Below, piece by piece: positions 28,786 to 36,471 of a stretch of 64,000 nt of DNA. The stretch covers positions 4,580,501-4,644,500 of the forward strand of contig NZ_JADOVJ010000001.1 in NCBI RefSeq assembly GCF_015752315.1, read 5' to 3'. Each line of letters opens with the position of its first letter. Position 1 is the stretch's first letter. The stretch comes from Nocardioides luteus. Its GTDB lineage: Bacteria; Actinomycetota; Actinomycetes; Propionibacteriales; Nocardioidaceae. The notes beneath the pieces were generated by a model. That model saw nothing but the letters and a program-made list of their open reading frames with translations, ran no database searches and was not told the DNA's origin. Position numbers and translations under genes: made by a program.

Positions 28786-30045
28786 CTAGGCGGATGGGGC
28801 GGCGGGGAGGGAACGCCGGTGCCACCAGGTCATGGTGAGCCCGGCGAGGAGACCGGCGAGGCCGAAGAAGGCGATGGCGTTGACGAGCACCTGGCCGGCG
28901 TACGGCCCGACGTCGGCCATCCGGCCGGGGCCGACGGCGCCGCCGGCGATGCCGGAGAGGATCGCGACAAGGAGGCCGGCGACGACTCCGGCGCTGACGC
29001 CGCGGAGCGCGCCCTCCGACCAGCGCAGGGTCGGCCGGACGCGGCTGACCCGGCAGACGGCCCAGAAGGCGGTGAGCGGGCCGAGCGCCATCACGGCGGC
29101 GACCCAGGCGGGCGGGGCGCCGTTGTCGGGCAACGCGGCGAGCATCGGGAACATCGGCAGCGGCCCGAGGGTCACCGCCGTCGGGGTGACGGTGGTGCCG
29201 ACGCCGACCGAGAAGCCCGGGCCCAGGGCATAGGCGCTGGAGAAGAGGACGGCGTTGGGCAGCACGAGGACGGCGAGCAGCGAGTAGAGGATGATGCCGC
29301 CGAGGTCGAGGTGGAGCTGGGAGACGACGTTGACCGAGGTGGTGAAGTCGGTGAAGAGGGCCGCGAAGAACACCAGGGTGGTGACCGCGAACCACCACAA
29401 CAGGATCGAGCGGACCATCACCAGCACGTCCACGGCGGCACGTGGCAGCAGCGTGATCCACAGCGCCGCACGGCCGGAGCCGACCGCGATCGCGGGCAGC
29501 GCCACGACCACGCAGAGTCCGACCGACCAGGCGAAGACACCGGCGATGCTCGGCGCGGTGGCCGGGGTGCCGGCGACGGCCGCGGTCCCCACGGCCACCG
29601 CCGTGTAGCCGAGCGTGAAGAGCCCGGCCACGACCGGGACGGTCAGGTCACGCTCCCCGTCGGCGAGGGCGTTGGCGTCCGGCCCGTGCAGCGAGACCGC
29701 GTCCCCGACCCGGACGGCGACCTGCCACATGACCCACGCCAGGACGAGGGTGAGGCCGAGCGGGACGACGGTGACCGCCACGCCGGAGACGAGGACGCCG
29801 GACCCGTGGCCGAGCAGCCAGCCGAGCGCGGCGACACGCAGGGCGTCCGAGGGCTCGCCGTGGGCTCCCATGTCGCTGATGAACCAGCCGAGGATGCCGA
29901 CCGCCAGGCACACGACCAGCGTGGACGCGGCCGTGCCGACGCCGCCGAGCAGGGCGACCGCGACCAGCGGGCGGCGGTGGCGGAGATCGTGGAGATCGTC
30001 CGCGACTCGCCCGTCGGGGGTGCGAGGAGGCAGCAGCGAAGACAT
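28786..30045 (-). CDS. DUF6350 (PerM-like) polytopic membrane protein
   Basis: A 419-residue integral membrane protein with about ten hydrophobic helices. Its position directly upstream of purN and purH is that of M. tuberculosis PerM (Rv0955), which affects cell division and FtsB stability; the sequence style fits that family (DUF6350). The ATG at 30045 has GAGGA 9 nt upstream; a GTG two codons before is possible. It is divergent from the fused sigma-like gene at 30196. Confidence 0.78.
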   Translation of the reverse strand: MSSLLPPRTPDGRVADDLHDLRHRRPLVAVALLGGVGTAASTLVVCLAVGILGWFISDMGAHGEPSDALRVAALGWLLGHGSGVLVSGVAVTVVPLGLTLVLAWVMWQVAVRVGDAVSLHGPDANALADGERDLTVPVVAGLFTLGYTAVAVGTAAVAGTPATAPSIAGVFAWSVGLCVVVALPAIAVGSGRAALWITLLPRAAVDVLVMVRSILLWWFAVTTLVFFAALFTDFTTSVNVVSQLHLDLGGIILYSLLAVLVLPNAVLFSSAYALGPGFSVGVGTTVTPTAVTLGPLPMFPMLAALPDNGAPPAWVAAVMALGPLTAFWAVCRVSRVRPTLRWSEGALRGVSAGVVAGLLVAILSGIAGGAVGPGRMADVGPYAGQVLVNAIAFFGLAGLLAGLTMTWWHRRSLPAAPSA

Positions 30046-30129
30046 CGCCACTCATCCTCGCAACCCTCGTCGGCTCGATCTCGGCGACGCGCCGCCACGG
30101 CCCGTGCCCGGCTTGGTCACAGCGGTTGA

Positions 30130-30153
30130 TACCCGCCTGTGCATCTGCGGGTA
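30130..30153. promoter_or_regulatory. TACCCGC-N10-GCGGGTA inverted repeat
   Basis: A perfect 7-bp inverted repeat with a 10-nt spacer in the gap between DUF6350 and the fused sigma-like gene. Downstream, TTGCCG (30154-30159) and TACAGT (30179-30184, 19-bp spacer) could form a promoter whose start would lie very close to the ATG at 30196. Confidence 0.4.
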
Positions 30154-30195
30154 TTGCCGTTCATTCGACCGAATCACCTACAGTTGACCGCTGAC

Positions 30196-32034
30196 ATGGG
30201 CATGACCGCGGCAGACCACGAGACCTTCGAGGCGTTCTATCAGGACGTCCGCGGACGCCTCCTTCTCCAAACCTGGTCGCTGACCGGGGACCTGGAGGCT
30301 GCCAAGGCCGCCGTGCGCGGCGCGCTGGTCATCACCTGGCACCACTGGCGCAAGGTGAAGCCGATGGACGACTTCGAGCGCGAGGACTGGGTGCGCCCGA
30401 TCGCCTGGTCCAAGGCGATCCGCAACCACTCGGTGCCGCTGCTCCACCGCGACCAGACGATCGCTCCCGAGGCCCGCAGCACCCTCTCCGCGCTGCGCAG
30501 CCTGCCGCTCCACGACCGCAAGGTCTTCCTGCTCGGCCACCTCACCAGCGTCGACCTGGCCCAGCTGGCCCGCGAGGTCGGCACCCCGATCAGCCGCACC
30601 GAGACCGACCTGCAGGGCGCCAACGCCGCCATCTGCGCCGAGCTCGGGATCGCGCCCGAGCAGCTGCAGTCCATCTTCGACCCGCTCGTCGACGTGCTCA
30701 CCGAGCAGCCCTGGCCGAAGACCTCGACGATCACCACCGCCGGGGCCGTACGCCGCCGGGTGCACACCACGATCGGCGCGGTCGCGGCCATCGCCGCCCT
30801 GGTCGGCACCGGCTTCTTCGTCACCCAGGACGCCGAGAGCGAGCCCCGGCTCAACACGCTCTCGATGCAGTCGGCGGCCGAGGAGTTCGAGGTCGAGCCG
30901 AGCCAGATCCCCGGCAAGAAGCTGACCGCCAAGGACCTGATGACCGAGGACGAGGTGGCGAAGATCTACGGCGGCAGCTGGGCCGTCGACATCTCCTCCG
31001 ACAACCTCGAGGGCACCGGCCTCACCATCCCCTGCCAGGCCGACACCTCGGCCGACAAGCGGCCGGTGGCGAGTCTGGCGCGCACCTTCACCGCGCAGGC
31101 GAAGGCGACCACCGCCGGCACCACGATCGAGTCGTCCGTCGACGCGAAGGCGGCGGCTGCTGCGTACAAGAAGATGCAGGGGTGGTACGCAGCATGTGCC
31201 GAGCCCCGCTACCAGCTGATGTTCACCGAGACGGTCCAGGGCATCGGCGACGAGGCGACCCTCTTCACCTATCGCGACTGGGAGAACAGCCGGGCTGTGA
31301 CTTACGGCGTCGCGCGCACCGGCCGGCACACCGCCGCGGTGACCGTGAAGACCGAGGGCAAGTCCAGCACCACCGCGGCCAAGACCTCGACCATGCTCGG
31401 CACCGCGGTCCACAACCTCTGCTCGATGCCCGGCGCGGGTGCGTGCGTGGAGACCAAGCGGCCGCGCGCGACGGTGGTCCCGATCCCGACCGGCAAGGCG
31501 CCGGGGCTGATCAACGAGACCGACCTGCCCCCGGTCAGCACCATCGGTGACCCCTGGGAGGGCACCGAGGCGAAGGCGGCCAAGACCAACCCGGCCCAGA
31601 CCCGCTGCGACAACACCGAGTTCAACGCCAAGGGCATGTCCGGCGCCCAGACCCGCTCCTTCGTGATCCCCGAGACGAAGAAGAAGCTCGCCCCGATCTT
31701 CGGGCTCACCGAGACCGTCGGCAAGTTCGGCTCCGCCAAGGAGGCGCAGGCGTTCAACGTCGCGATCAAGGGCCGGCTGGACAAGTGCAGCGACAAGCAG
31801 CTCGGCAGCCACGTCACCCAGCTCGCGACCGAGTCCATCAAGGACGGCGCGATCACGGTGTGGTACATCCGGGTCGAGCTCGAGAACACCTCGATCTACT
31901 ACCGGATGGCCGCGATCCGGCGCGGTGCGAACGTCGCCCAGATGAGCTTCGTGCCCGACGGTGACGCCGACATCAGCAACTCCGAGTTCGTCGCGCTCGC
32001 CAAGCGCGCTGCGTACCGCCTCGACTACCTCTGA
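30196..32034 (+). CDS. Sigma-like domain/TM/two-lobed ectodomain fusion
   Basis: A 612-residue protein with no simple name. Residues about 8-75 align by eye with ECF sigma region 2 (FEAFYQDVRGRL, GDLEAAKAAVRGAL, EDWVRPIAWSKAIRN). Residues about 95-155 align with region 4 (LSALRSLPLHDRKVFLLGHL, LAQLAREVGTPISRTETDLQ), but the recognition-helix end is acidic/neutral rather than KARLARGR as in the neighbours. One membrane helix follows (TIGAVAAIAALVGTGFFV, about 190-212). The extracellular part has two lobes, each with Cys residues 50-80 apart (for example IPCQADT/YAACAEP and TRCDNTE/LDKCSDK), reminiscent of PknH-type sensor domains. ATGs at 30196 and 30202 lack a clear Shine-Dalgarno. It may be a membrane-tethered decoy or sensor for the two sigma factors downstream; this is inference. 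Confidence 0.72.
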   Translation: MGMTAADHETFEAFYQDVRGRLLLQTWSLTGDLEAAKAAVRGALVITWHHWRKVKPMDDFEREDWVRPIAWSKAIRNHSVPLLHRDQTIAPEARSTLSALRSLPLHDRKVFLLGHLTSVDLAQLAREVGTPISRTETDLQGANAAICAELGIAPEQLQSIFDPLVDVLTEQPWPKTSTITTAGAVRRRVHTTIGAVAAIAALVGTGFFVTQDAESEPRLNTLSMQSAAEEFEVEPSQIPGKKLTAKDLMTEDEVAKIYGGSWAVDISSDNLEGTGLTIPCQADTSADKRPVASLARTFTAQAKATTAGTTIESSVDAKAAAAAYKKMQGWYAACAEPRYQLMFTETVQGIGDEATLFTYRDWENSRAVTYGVARTGRHTAAVTVKTEGKSSTTAAKTSTMLGTAVHNLCSMPGAGACVETKRPRATVVPIPTGKAPGLINETDLPPVSTIGDPWEGTEAKAAKTNPAQTRCDNTEFNAKGMSGAQTRSFVIPETKKKLAPIFGLTETVGKFGSAKEAQAFNVAIKGRLDKCSDKQLGSHVTQLATESIKDGAITVWYIRVELENTSIYYRMAAIRRGANVAQMSFVPDGDADISNSEFVALAKRAAYRLDYL

Positions 32035-32147
32035 GCAGTTCTCGGTATTTCTCGTCCGGATGCAACCGGACCTGCCTCTCGTGCATCTGACTGATCGAGG
32101 CTGGCGCAGGGCCAGATCGGCGAGGCCCAGTCTGGGGGAGGCAAGCG

Positions 32148-32651
32148 ATGGACGAGGACGAGTTCGACGCGTTCTACAACGCGTCCTACCGCCGCGTGTG
32201 CGCGCAGGTGTACGCCATGATCGGCGACTCCGACGAGGCCGCCGAGTGCGTCCAGGAGGCCTTCGCCCGCGCCTGGGCGCACCGGCGCAAGCTGTCCACG
32301 GTCGACTACCCTGAAGCCTGGGTCCGCACCACCGCCTACCGCCTCGCCGTGGGCCGCTGGCGCCGCAAGAAGTACGCCGGCCGGGTCACCGACAGAGCCG
32401 TCGGCATCCGGATGGAGATGCCGGCCGTGGACGAGACCCATGTCGCGCTCGTCGCCGCGCTCAAGAAGCTCCCCGAGGCCCAGCGCCAAGCCATCGTCCT
32501 GCACCACATCGCCGACCTGCCGGTCCATCAGGTGGCCGCCGAGGTCGGCGCCCCCACCGGCACCATCAAAGCCCGCCTGGCCCGAGGACGAGCCACGCTG
32601 GCCGAGCTACTCGCCGACGAAACACCCGGCGCCGTCTGGAAGGAGGCCTGA
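32148..32651 (+). CDS. SigE-family ECF sigma factor, copy 1
   Basis: A 167-residue ECF sigma factor. Region 2 is EFDAFYNASYRRVCAQVYA...ECVQEAFARAWAHRRK...EAWVRTTAYRLAVGRWRRKK; region 4 is LKKLPEAQRQAIVLHHIADL...HQVAAEVGAPTGTIKARLARGR. It fits the actinobacterial SigE-family (TIGR02983-like). The ATG has GGAGG 7 nt upstream. It ends 1 nt before the ATG of the membrane partner gene. A nearly identical copy lies at 34292. ECF factors usually transcribe their own operon, but no matching promoter pair was recognised upstream of both copies. Confidence 0.88.
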   Translation: MDEDEFDAFYNASYRRVCAQVYAMIGDSDEAAECVQEAFARAWAHRRKLSTVDYPEAWVRTTAYRLAVGRWRRKKYAGRVTDRAVGIRMEMPAVDETHVALVAALKKLPEAQRQAIVLHHIADLPVHQVAAEVGAPTGTIKARLARGRATLAELLADETPGAVWKEA

Positions 32652-32652
32652 G

Positions 32653-34179
32653 ATGAGTGATCCGATCTCGCGTCTGGACCAGTTCCGCGCCGACACCCCT
32701 GGAGCACCGATGAAGTCCGCAGCCGAGGTACGCCAACGGGGTGATCAGATCCGACGCCGCCAGCGCGCCATCGTCACCGCCGGTGCGGTAGCCCTGGCCG
32801 CGGTCGTCGCCGGGCCGATCATCTTCCTCTCCGCCGGGTTCGGCGAGCGGGCCACCGAGCCGGACCCTGCCCCGGCGCCGAGCCAGACACCGAGCACGGC
32901 GCCGAGCCCGTCGTCCTCGGCGCCGGCCGCGGACCTCACCCGTGCCCACCTCCCGACCGCGGACGACCTGGTCGCCGACGAGCCCGCTCCGCGGTGGGTC
33001 GAGGACCAGACGTACGACGACGAGGGCAAGAGCGACTACAACGAGTGCCTGCCCGAGTCGCTCCGGGACATGGGGGCGACCGCTGCGGTGCGCCGCGACT
33101 TCCTCCCCCGGTCCGGCGAGGAGCTCTCGGACTCCGCCGGGACGCTGAAGGCCGTCGTCGCCGAGTTCTCGTCGGCCAAGGAGGCCGAAGCGGCCCGCGC
33201 CGAGGTCACGAAGGCCGCAGCGAGCTGCTCCGCCCTCGACGCCGAGACCGCCGGCTCGTTGCCGGTCGAGGGCGGCGTCGCCTCGGCCGGGGAGATCAGT
33301 GTGGTGACGTACCAGCCCGACGACCCCGACATGAACGCGGTCTGGGAGGTCGCGACGGCCGTCGTGACCGTCGAGGACCGGGTGCTGGTGATGACCCGGA
33401 AGCGTGGCGTGCAGAGCTACGTCCCGCCGACCGACCTGCGGACCTCCGCCGTCAACGCCACCTACCGGATGGTCGGTGCCCGGCCACCCGCCGCATCGAC
33501 GTCGTCGCCGGCGTCCGACCCGGCGTCGAACCCGCCGTCCTCGCCCCCGCCCGCCGACATCCTCGGCGACGCGCAGCTCGTCTCGGCTTCGGCGCTGCCG
33601 GCCCTGCCGCTGGAGGGCGAGTCCTCGGCGACATGGCAGCAGGTCGCCGCCCAGCCGACCCCGACCCTCTACTGCCAGGGCGCGTGGCTCTCCTCGTTGA
33701 AGGCCGCCGAGTCGGTCAGCCGGGAGTTCCGGCTCGAGAACCCGGGCGAGATCGGCAAGGTCAACGTGACGGTGCTGGAGTTCGCCACGAAGGCGGCCGC
33801 CGACGCGGCGTACGAGACCGTCCACGGCTGGCTCGACGGCTGCCCGGCGACGATGGCCGACGCGAAGCTCTTCACGGCCGGGCCGGTCGAGTCCATCGAG
33901 ATCGATTCCACCCCCGCGATCGACCGCGCCGCACAGACCCTCGCCGAGTACGCCGGTGACTGCGGTGACGGGAACTGCGACGCCACCTGGTACGACCACC
34001 AGACCGTCGCTCAGATCGGGACCCGGCTGGTGCTGGTCACCCACGCCGAGGCCGGTGGTCCGTGCCCGCCGACCCGGGCCTGCCCGCCGGAGGAGGCCTC
34101 GGACTACACCGAGTGGGACAACCGGGTCGCCCAGACCGTCGAGGCCACCGTGGGCCAGGCCGTCGTGGACCTGCGCTGA
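32653..34179 (+). CDS. Bitopic membrane partner of sigma copy 1
   Basis: A 508-residue protein of unknown function: about 37 cytosolic residues (SDPISRLDQFRAD...SAAEVRQRGDQIRRR), one membrane helix (AIVTAGAVALAAVVAGPIIFL), a Pro/Ser linker, and two extracellular lobes. Lobe 1 (about 95-275) has NECLPESL and AASCSALD; lobe 2 (about 305-508) starts near GDAQLVSASALPALP and has YCQGAWL, GCPATM and further Cys pairs. Both lobes share the pattern of a Cys near the start, a VVAEF/VTVLEF strand and a helix ending in a Cys, so they look like repeats. The cytosolic tail is far better conserved between copies than the lobes, suggesting contact with the sigma factor. No zinc anti-sigma motif (H-x3-C-x2-C) is present. 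AGGAGG lies inside the sigma gene's last codons. Confidence 0.75.
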   Translation: MSDPISRLDQFRADTPGAPMKSAAEVRQRGDQIRRRQRAIVTAGAVALAAVVAGPIIFLSAGFGERATEPDPAPAPSQTPSTAPSPSSSAPAADLTRAHLPTADDLVADEPAPRWVEDQTYDDEGKSDYNECLPESLRDMGATAAVRRDFLPRSGEELSDSAGTLKAVVAEFSSAKEAEAARAEVTKAAASCSALDAETAGSLPVEGGVASAGEISVVTYQPDDPDMNAVWEVATAVVTVEDRVLVMTRKRGVQSYVPPTDLRTSAVNATYRMVGARPPAASTSSPASDPASNPPSSPPPADILGDAQLVSASALPALPLEGESSATWQQVAAQPTPTLYCQGAWLSSLKAAESVSREFRLENPGEIGKVNVTVLEFATKAAADAAYETVHGWLDGCPATMADAKLFTAGPVESIEIDSTPAIDRAAQTLAEYAGDCGDGNCDATWYDHQTVAQIGTRLVLVTHAEAGGPCPPTRACPPEEASDYTEWDNRVAQTVEATVGQAVVDLR

Positions 34180-34232
34180 TCAGGGGACCCAGGTGCTATT
34201 GAACTTTACGGTCACGCCCGTCACCGCCGACA

Positions 34233-34254
34233 CTGACGCTCTGGCAGGCGTCAG
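34233..34254. promoter_or_regulatory. CTGACGC-N8-GCGTCAG repeat upstream of sigma copy 2
   Basis: A 7-bp perfect inverted repeat with an 8-nt spacer. GCGTCAGG then recurs directly at 34260-34267. It lies 38-59 bp upstream of the second sigma gene and is absent before copy 1, so the two cassettes may be controlled differently. Confidence 0.4.
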
Positions 34255-34291
34255 GGGACGCGTCAGGCAGAGCCAGCCGGGGAGGCGAACG

Positions 34292-34801
34292 ATGGACGAG
34301 GACGAGTTCGACGCGCTCTACAACGCGTCCTACCGCCGGCTGTGTGCTCAGCTGTACGCCATGATCGGTGACTTCGACGAGGCGGCCGAGTGCGTGCAGG
34401 AGGCGTTCGCGCGCGCCTGGGCGCACCGGCGCAAGATGTCCTCGGTCGACTACCCGGAGGCCTGGGTCCGCACCACCGCCTACCGCCTCGCGGTCGGCCG
34501 CTGGCGCCGCCGGAAGTACGCAGGCCGCGCCGCCGACAGGGCCGTCGGTGCTCGCACCGAGATGCCGGCCGTCGACGAGGCCCACGTGGCTCTCGTCGCG
34601 GCCCTGAAGAAGCTCCCCGAGGCGCAGCGCCAGGCCATCGTCCTGCACCACATCGCCGACCTGCCGGTCCACCAGGTGGCCGCCGAGGTCGGCGCCCCGA
34701 CCGGCACCGTCAAGGCCCGCCTGGCCCGAGGACGAGCCGCCCTCGCGGAGCTGCTCGCCGAGGACAATCCCGGCGCCGGCGCCGTCTGGAAGGAGGCCTG
34801 A
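34292..34801 (+). CDS. SigE-family ECF sigma factor, copy 2
   Basis: A 169-residue ECF sigma factor, nearly the same as copy 1 (for example EFDALYNASYRRLCAQLYA against EFDAFYNASYRRVCAQVYA, and region 4 HQVAAEVGAPTGTVKARLARGR with a single Ile/Val change). The ATG at 34292 has GGAGG at 7 nt. Since recognition regions 2.4 and 4.2 are almost unchanged, both copies probably read the same promoters. It is followed after 1 nt by its membrane partner. Confidence 0.88.
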   Translation: MDEDEFDALYNASYRRLCAQLYAMIGDFDEAAECVQEAFARAWAHRRKMSSVDYPEAWVRTTAYRLAVGRWRRRKYAGRAADRAVGARTEMPAVDEAHVALVAALKKLPEAQRQAIVLHHIADLPVHQVAAEVGAPTGTVKARLARGRAALAELLAEDNPGAGAVWKEA

Positions 34802-34802
34802 G

Positions 34803-36317
34803 ATGAGTGACCCGATCTCACGCCTGGACCAGTTCCGCGCCGACTCCCCCGGAGCTCCGATGAGCTCCGCTGCCGAGGCCCGGAGGCGGGGCGACCAGAT
34901 CCGCCGGCGCACCCGTGCCGTCGTCACCGCCGGCACAGCTGCCGTCGCCGCGATCGTCGCCGGACCGATCATCTTCCTCTCCACCGGGATCGGCGATCAG
35001 GGCGTCGACCCGGCACGGAGCGACAGCATCAGTGCGGCCGAGTCCAGCGCGGCGGACTCCGTGTCGCCGTCCGATCTCACCCGCGCCAACCTGCCGACCG
35101 AGGACGACCTGGTCGCCGACGACCCCTATCCGGCGTGGGTCCAGGAGCAGACCTACGACGGCGAGGGCACGGACCCCTACAACGACTGCCTGACCGAGTC
35201 GCTGGGTGACTCCGGTGCGACGACGACGTTCCGCCGCGACTTCGTCGCGAAGCCAGGCGCGGAGATGGCGGACGCGGCGGGCACGCTGAACGCCGTCGTC
35301 GGCGAGTTCGGCTCGGCCGACGAGGCCGAGAAGGTGAGCATCGACCTCTCCGACGCCGCGATCTCGTGCTCCGGCGTGGACGGCGCCGAGCTGGCCGGCA
35401 CGCTGCCGGTCGAGGGCGACGTCATCTCCAGCGGCAGCATCGACGTGGTGACGTACTCCTCCGACGAGCCGGACATGAACGCGGTCTGGGAGGTCGCGAC
35501 GGCCGTCGTGTCCGCCGAGGACCGAGTGCTGGTGATGACCCGGAAGCGCGGTGTCCAGGACTACGTCTCGCCGACCACCCTGCAAACCTCCGCGGCCAAG
35601 GCCGCCAACCGGCTGGTCGGCGTCACGCCCCCGGCCGAGCCGTCCACCGATCCGGCCGCCGACCCGACGGCCACCGGCTCCCCGACCGAGGAGCGCTTCG
35701 GCGACGCCAACCTGGTCGCGGCCGGCGAACTGCCGGCGCTCGACCGCTTCGAGAGCGCCCTCGGCTGGAACCGCTACACGCCCACCCCCGACGTACCGAC
35801 CCTGGCCTGTCAGAAGGAGTGGCTCTCCACCCTCGGCGCGACGGCGAAGGTGGCGGCCGACTACCGCTGGGACACCGACCGCGCCATGGTCGGCCAGGTG
35901 CATGTGGCCGTGCTCGAGTTCTCGGACGTGAACGCGGCGGGTGCTGCGTACAACGAGGTCATGGAGTGGATGGAGGTCTGCCCGGCCAACAAGCTCGGGG
36001 TCGACCCCGAGGTCACCGCGCTGCCCAGGGACGTCAGCGCCGACCTCGATGCCGGGCCGAAGCGCGCGGCGCGGTCGCAGGCGACGTATCCGGGGTCGGA
36101 CGGCAACGACAGCATCTGGTTCGAGACGGAGCTGGTCGCCGAGTACGAGACCCGGCTGGTGCTGGTCGGCTACGCCGAGTCCGCTGGTCCGTGCCCGCCG
36201 AGCACCGGCGACAAGGAGGACCCGTGCTACCAGCCCGACCAGCCTGACTCCTGGCCCGGCCGGATCCTGGCGATCGAGAAGGCGGCGGTGACTGCCGGCA
36301 TCGGCGATCTGCGCTGA
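34803..36317 (+). CDS. Bitopic membrane partner of sigma copy 2
   Basis: A 504-residue paralogue of the protein at 32653: conserved cytosolic start (SDPISRLDQFRAD...GDQIRRR), one helix (VTAGTAAVAAIVAGPIIFL), a Ser/Ala linker and two lobes (lobe 1 with NDCLTESL and ISCSGVD; lobe 2 with LACQKEW, VCPANK and PCPPS). Segments such as PDMNAVWEVATAVV and RVLVMTRKRGVQ in lobe 1 are shared exactly or almost so; lobe 2 is much more diverged. It could sense a different envelope signal while acting on the same kind of sigma factor. Function not established. Confidence 0.75.
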   Translation: MSDPISRLDQFRADSPGAPMSSAAEARRRGDQIRRRTRAVVTAGTAAVAAIVAGPIIFLSTGIGDQGVDPARSDSISAAESSAADSVSPSDLTRANLPTEDDLVADDPYPAWVQEQTYDGEGTDPYNDCLTESLGDSGATTTFRRDFVAKPGAEMADAAGTLNAVVGEFGSADEAEKVSIDLSDAAISCSGVDGAELAGTLPVEGDVISSGSIDVVTYSSDEPDMNAVWEVATAVVSAEDRVLVMTRKRGVQDYVSPTTLQTSAAKAANRLVGVTPPAEPSTDPAADPTATGSPTEERFGDANLVAAGELPALDRFESALGWNRYTPTPDVPTLACQKEWLSTLGATAKVAADYRWDTDRAMVGQVHVAVLEFSDVNAAGAAYNEVMEWMEVCPANKLGVDPEVTALPRDVSADLDAGPKRAARSQATYPGSDGNDSIWFETELVAEYETRLVLVGYAESAGPCPPSTGDKEDPCYQPDQPDSWPGRILAIEKAAVTAGIGDLR

Positions 36318-36471
36318 CGGCGCTCCTCTTGAATACGATATGGTCGATCGTCTTTCATGACTTAGCGCCGAGACTCCTGTCACAACGCGCGCACGCAGGG
36401 AAGACACGTACTGGCCATGGCGTTCGGGACCCACGGAGCCCGACCCGCATCAACCCTGGAGTAGCCCTCTC

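Larger units (their letters stand above)
32148..36317 (+). repeat. Tandem duplication of a sigma/membrane-protein cassette
   Basis: Copy 1 is 32148-34179 and copy 2 is 34292-36317. Gene order, the 1-nt gap between the two genes and the opening codons of each gene are the same. The sigma genes are nearly identical over most of their length even at the DNA level, while the ectodomain parts have diverged strongly. The upstream regions are unrelated apart from the GGAGGC Shine-Dalgarno. Confidence 0.85.
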
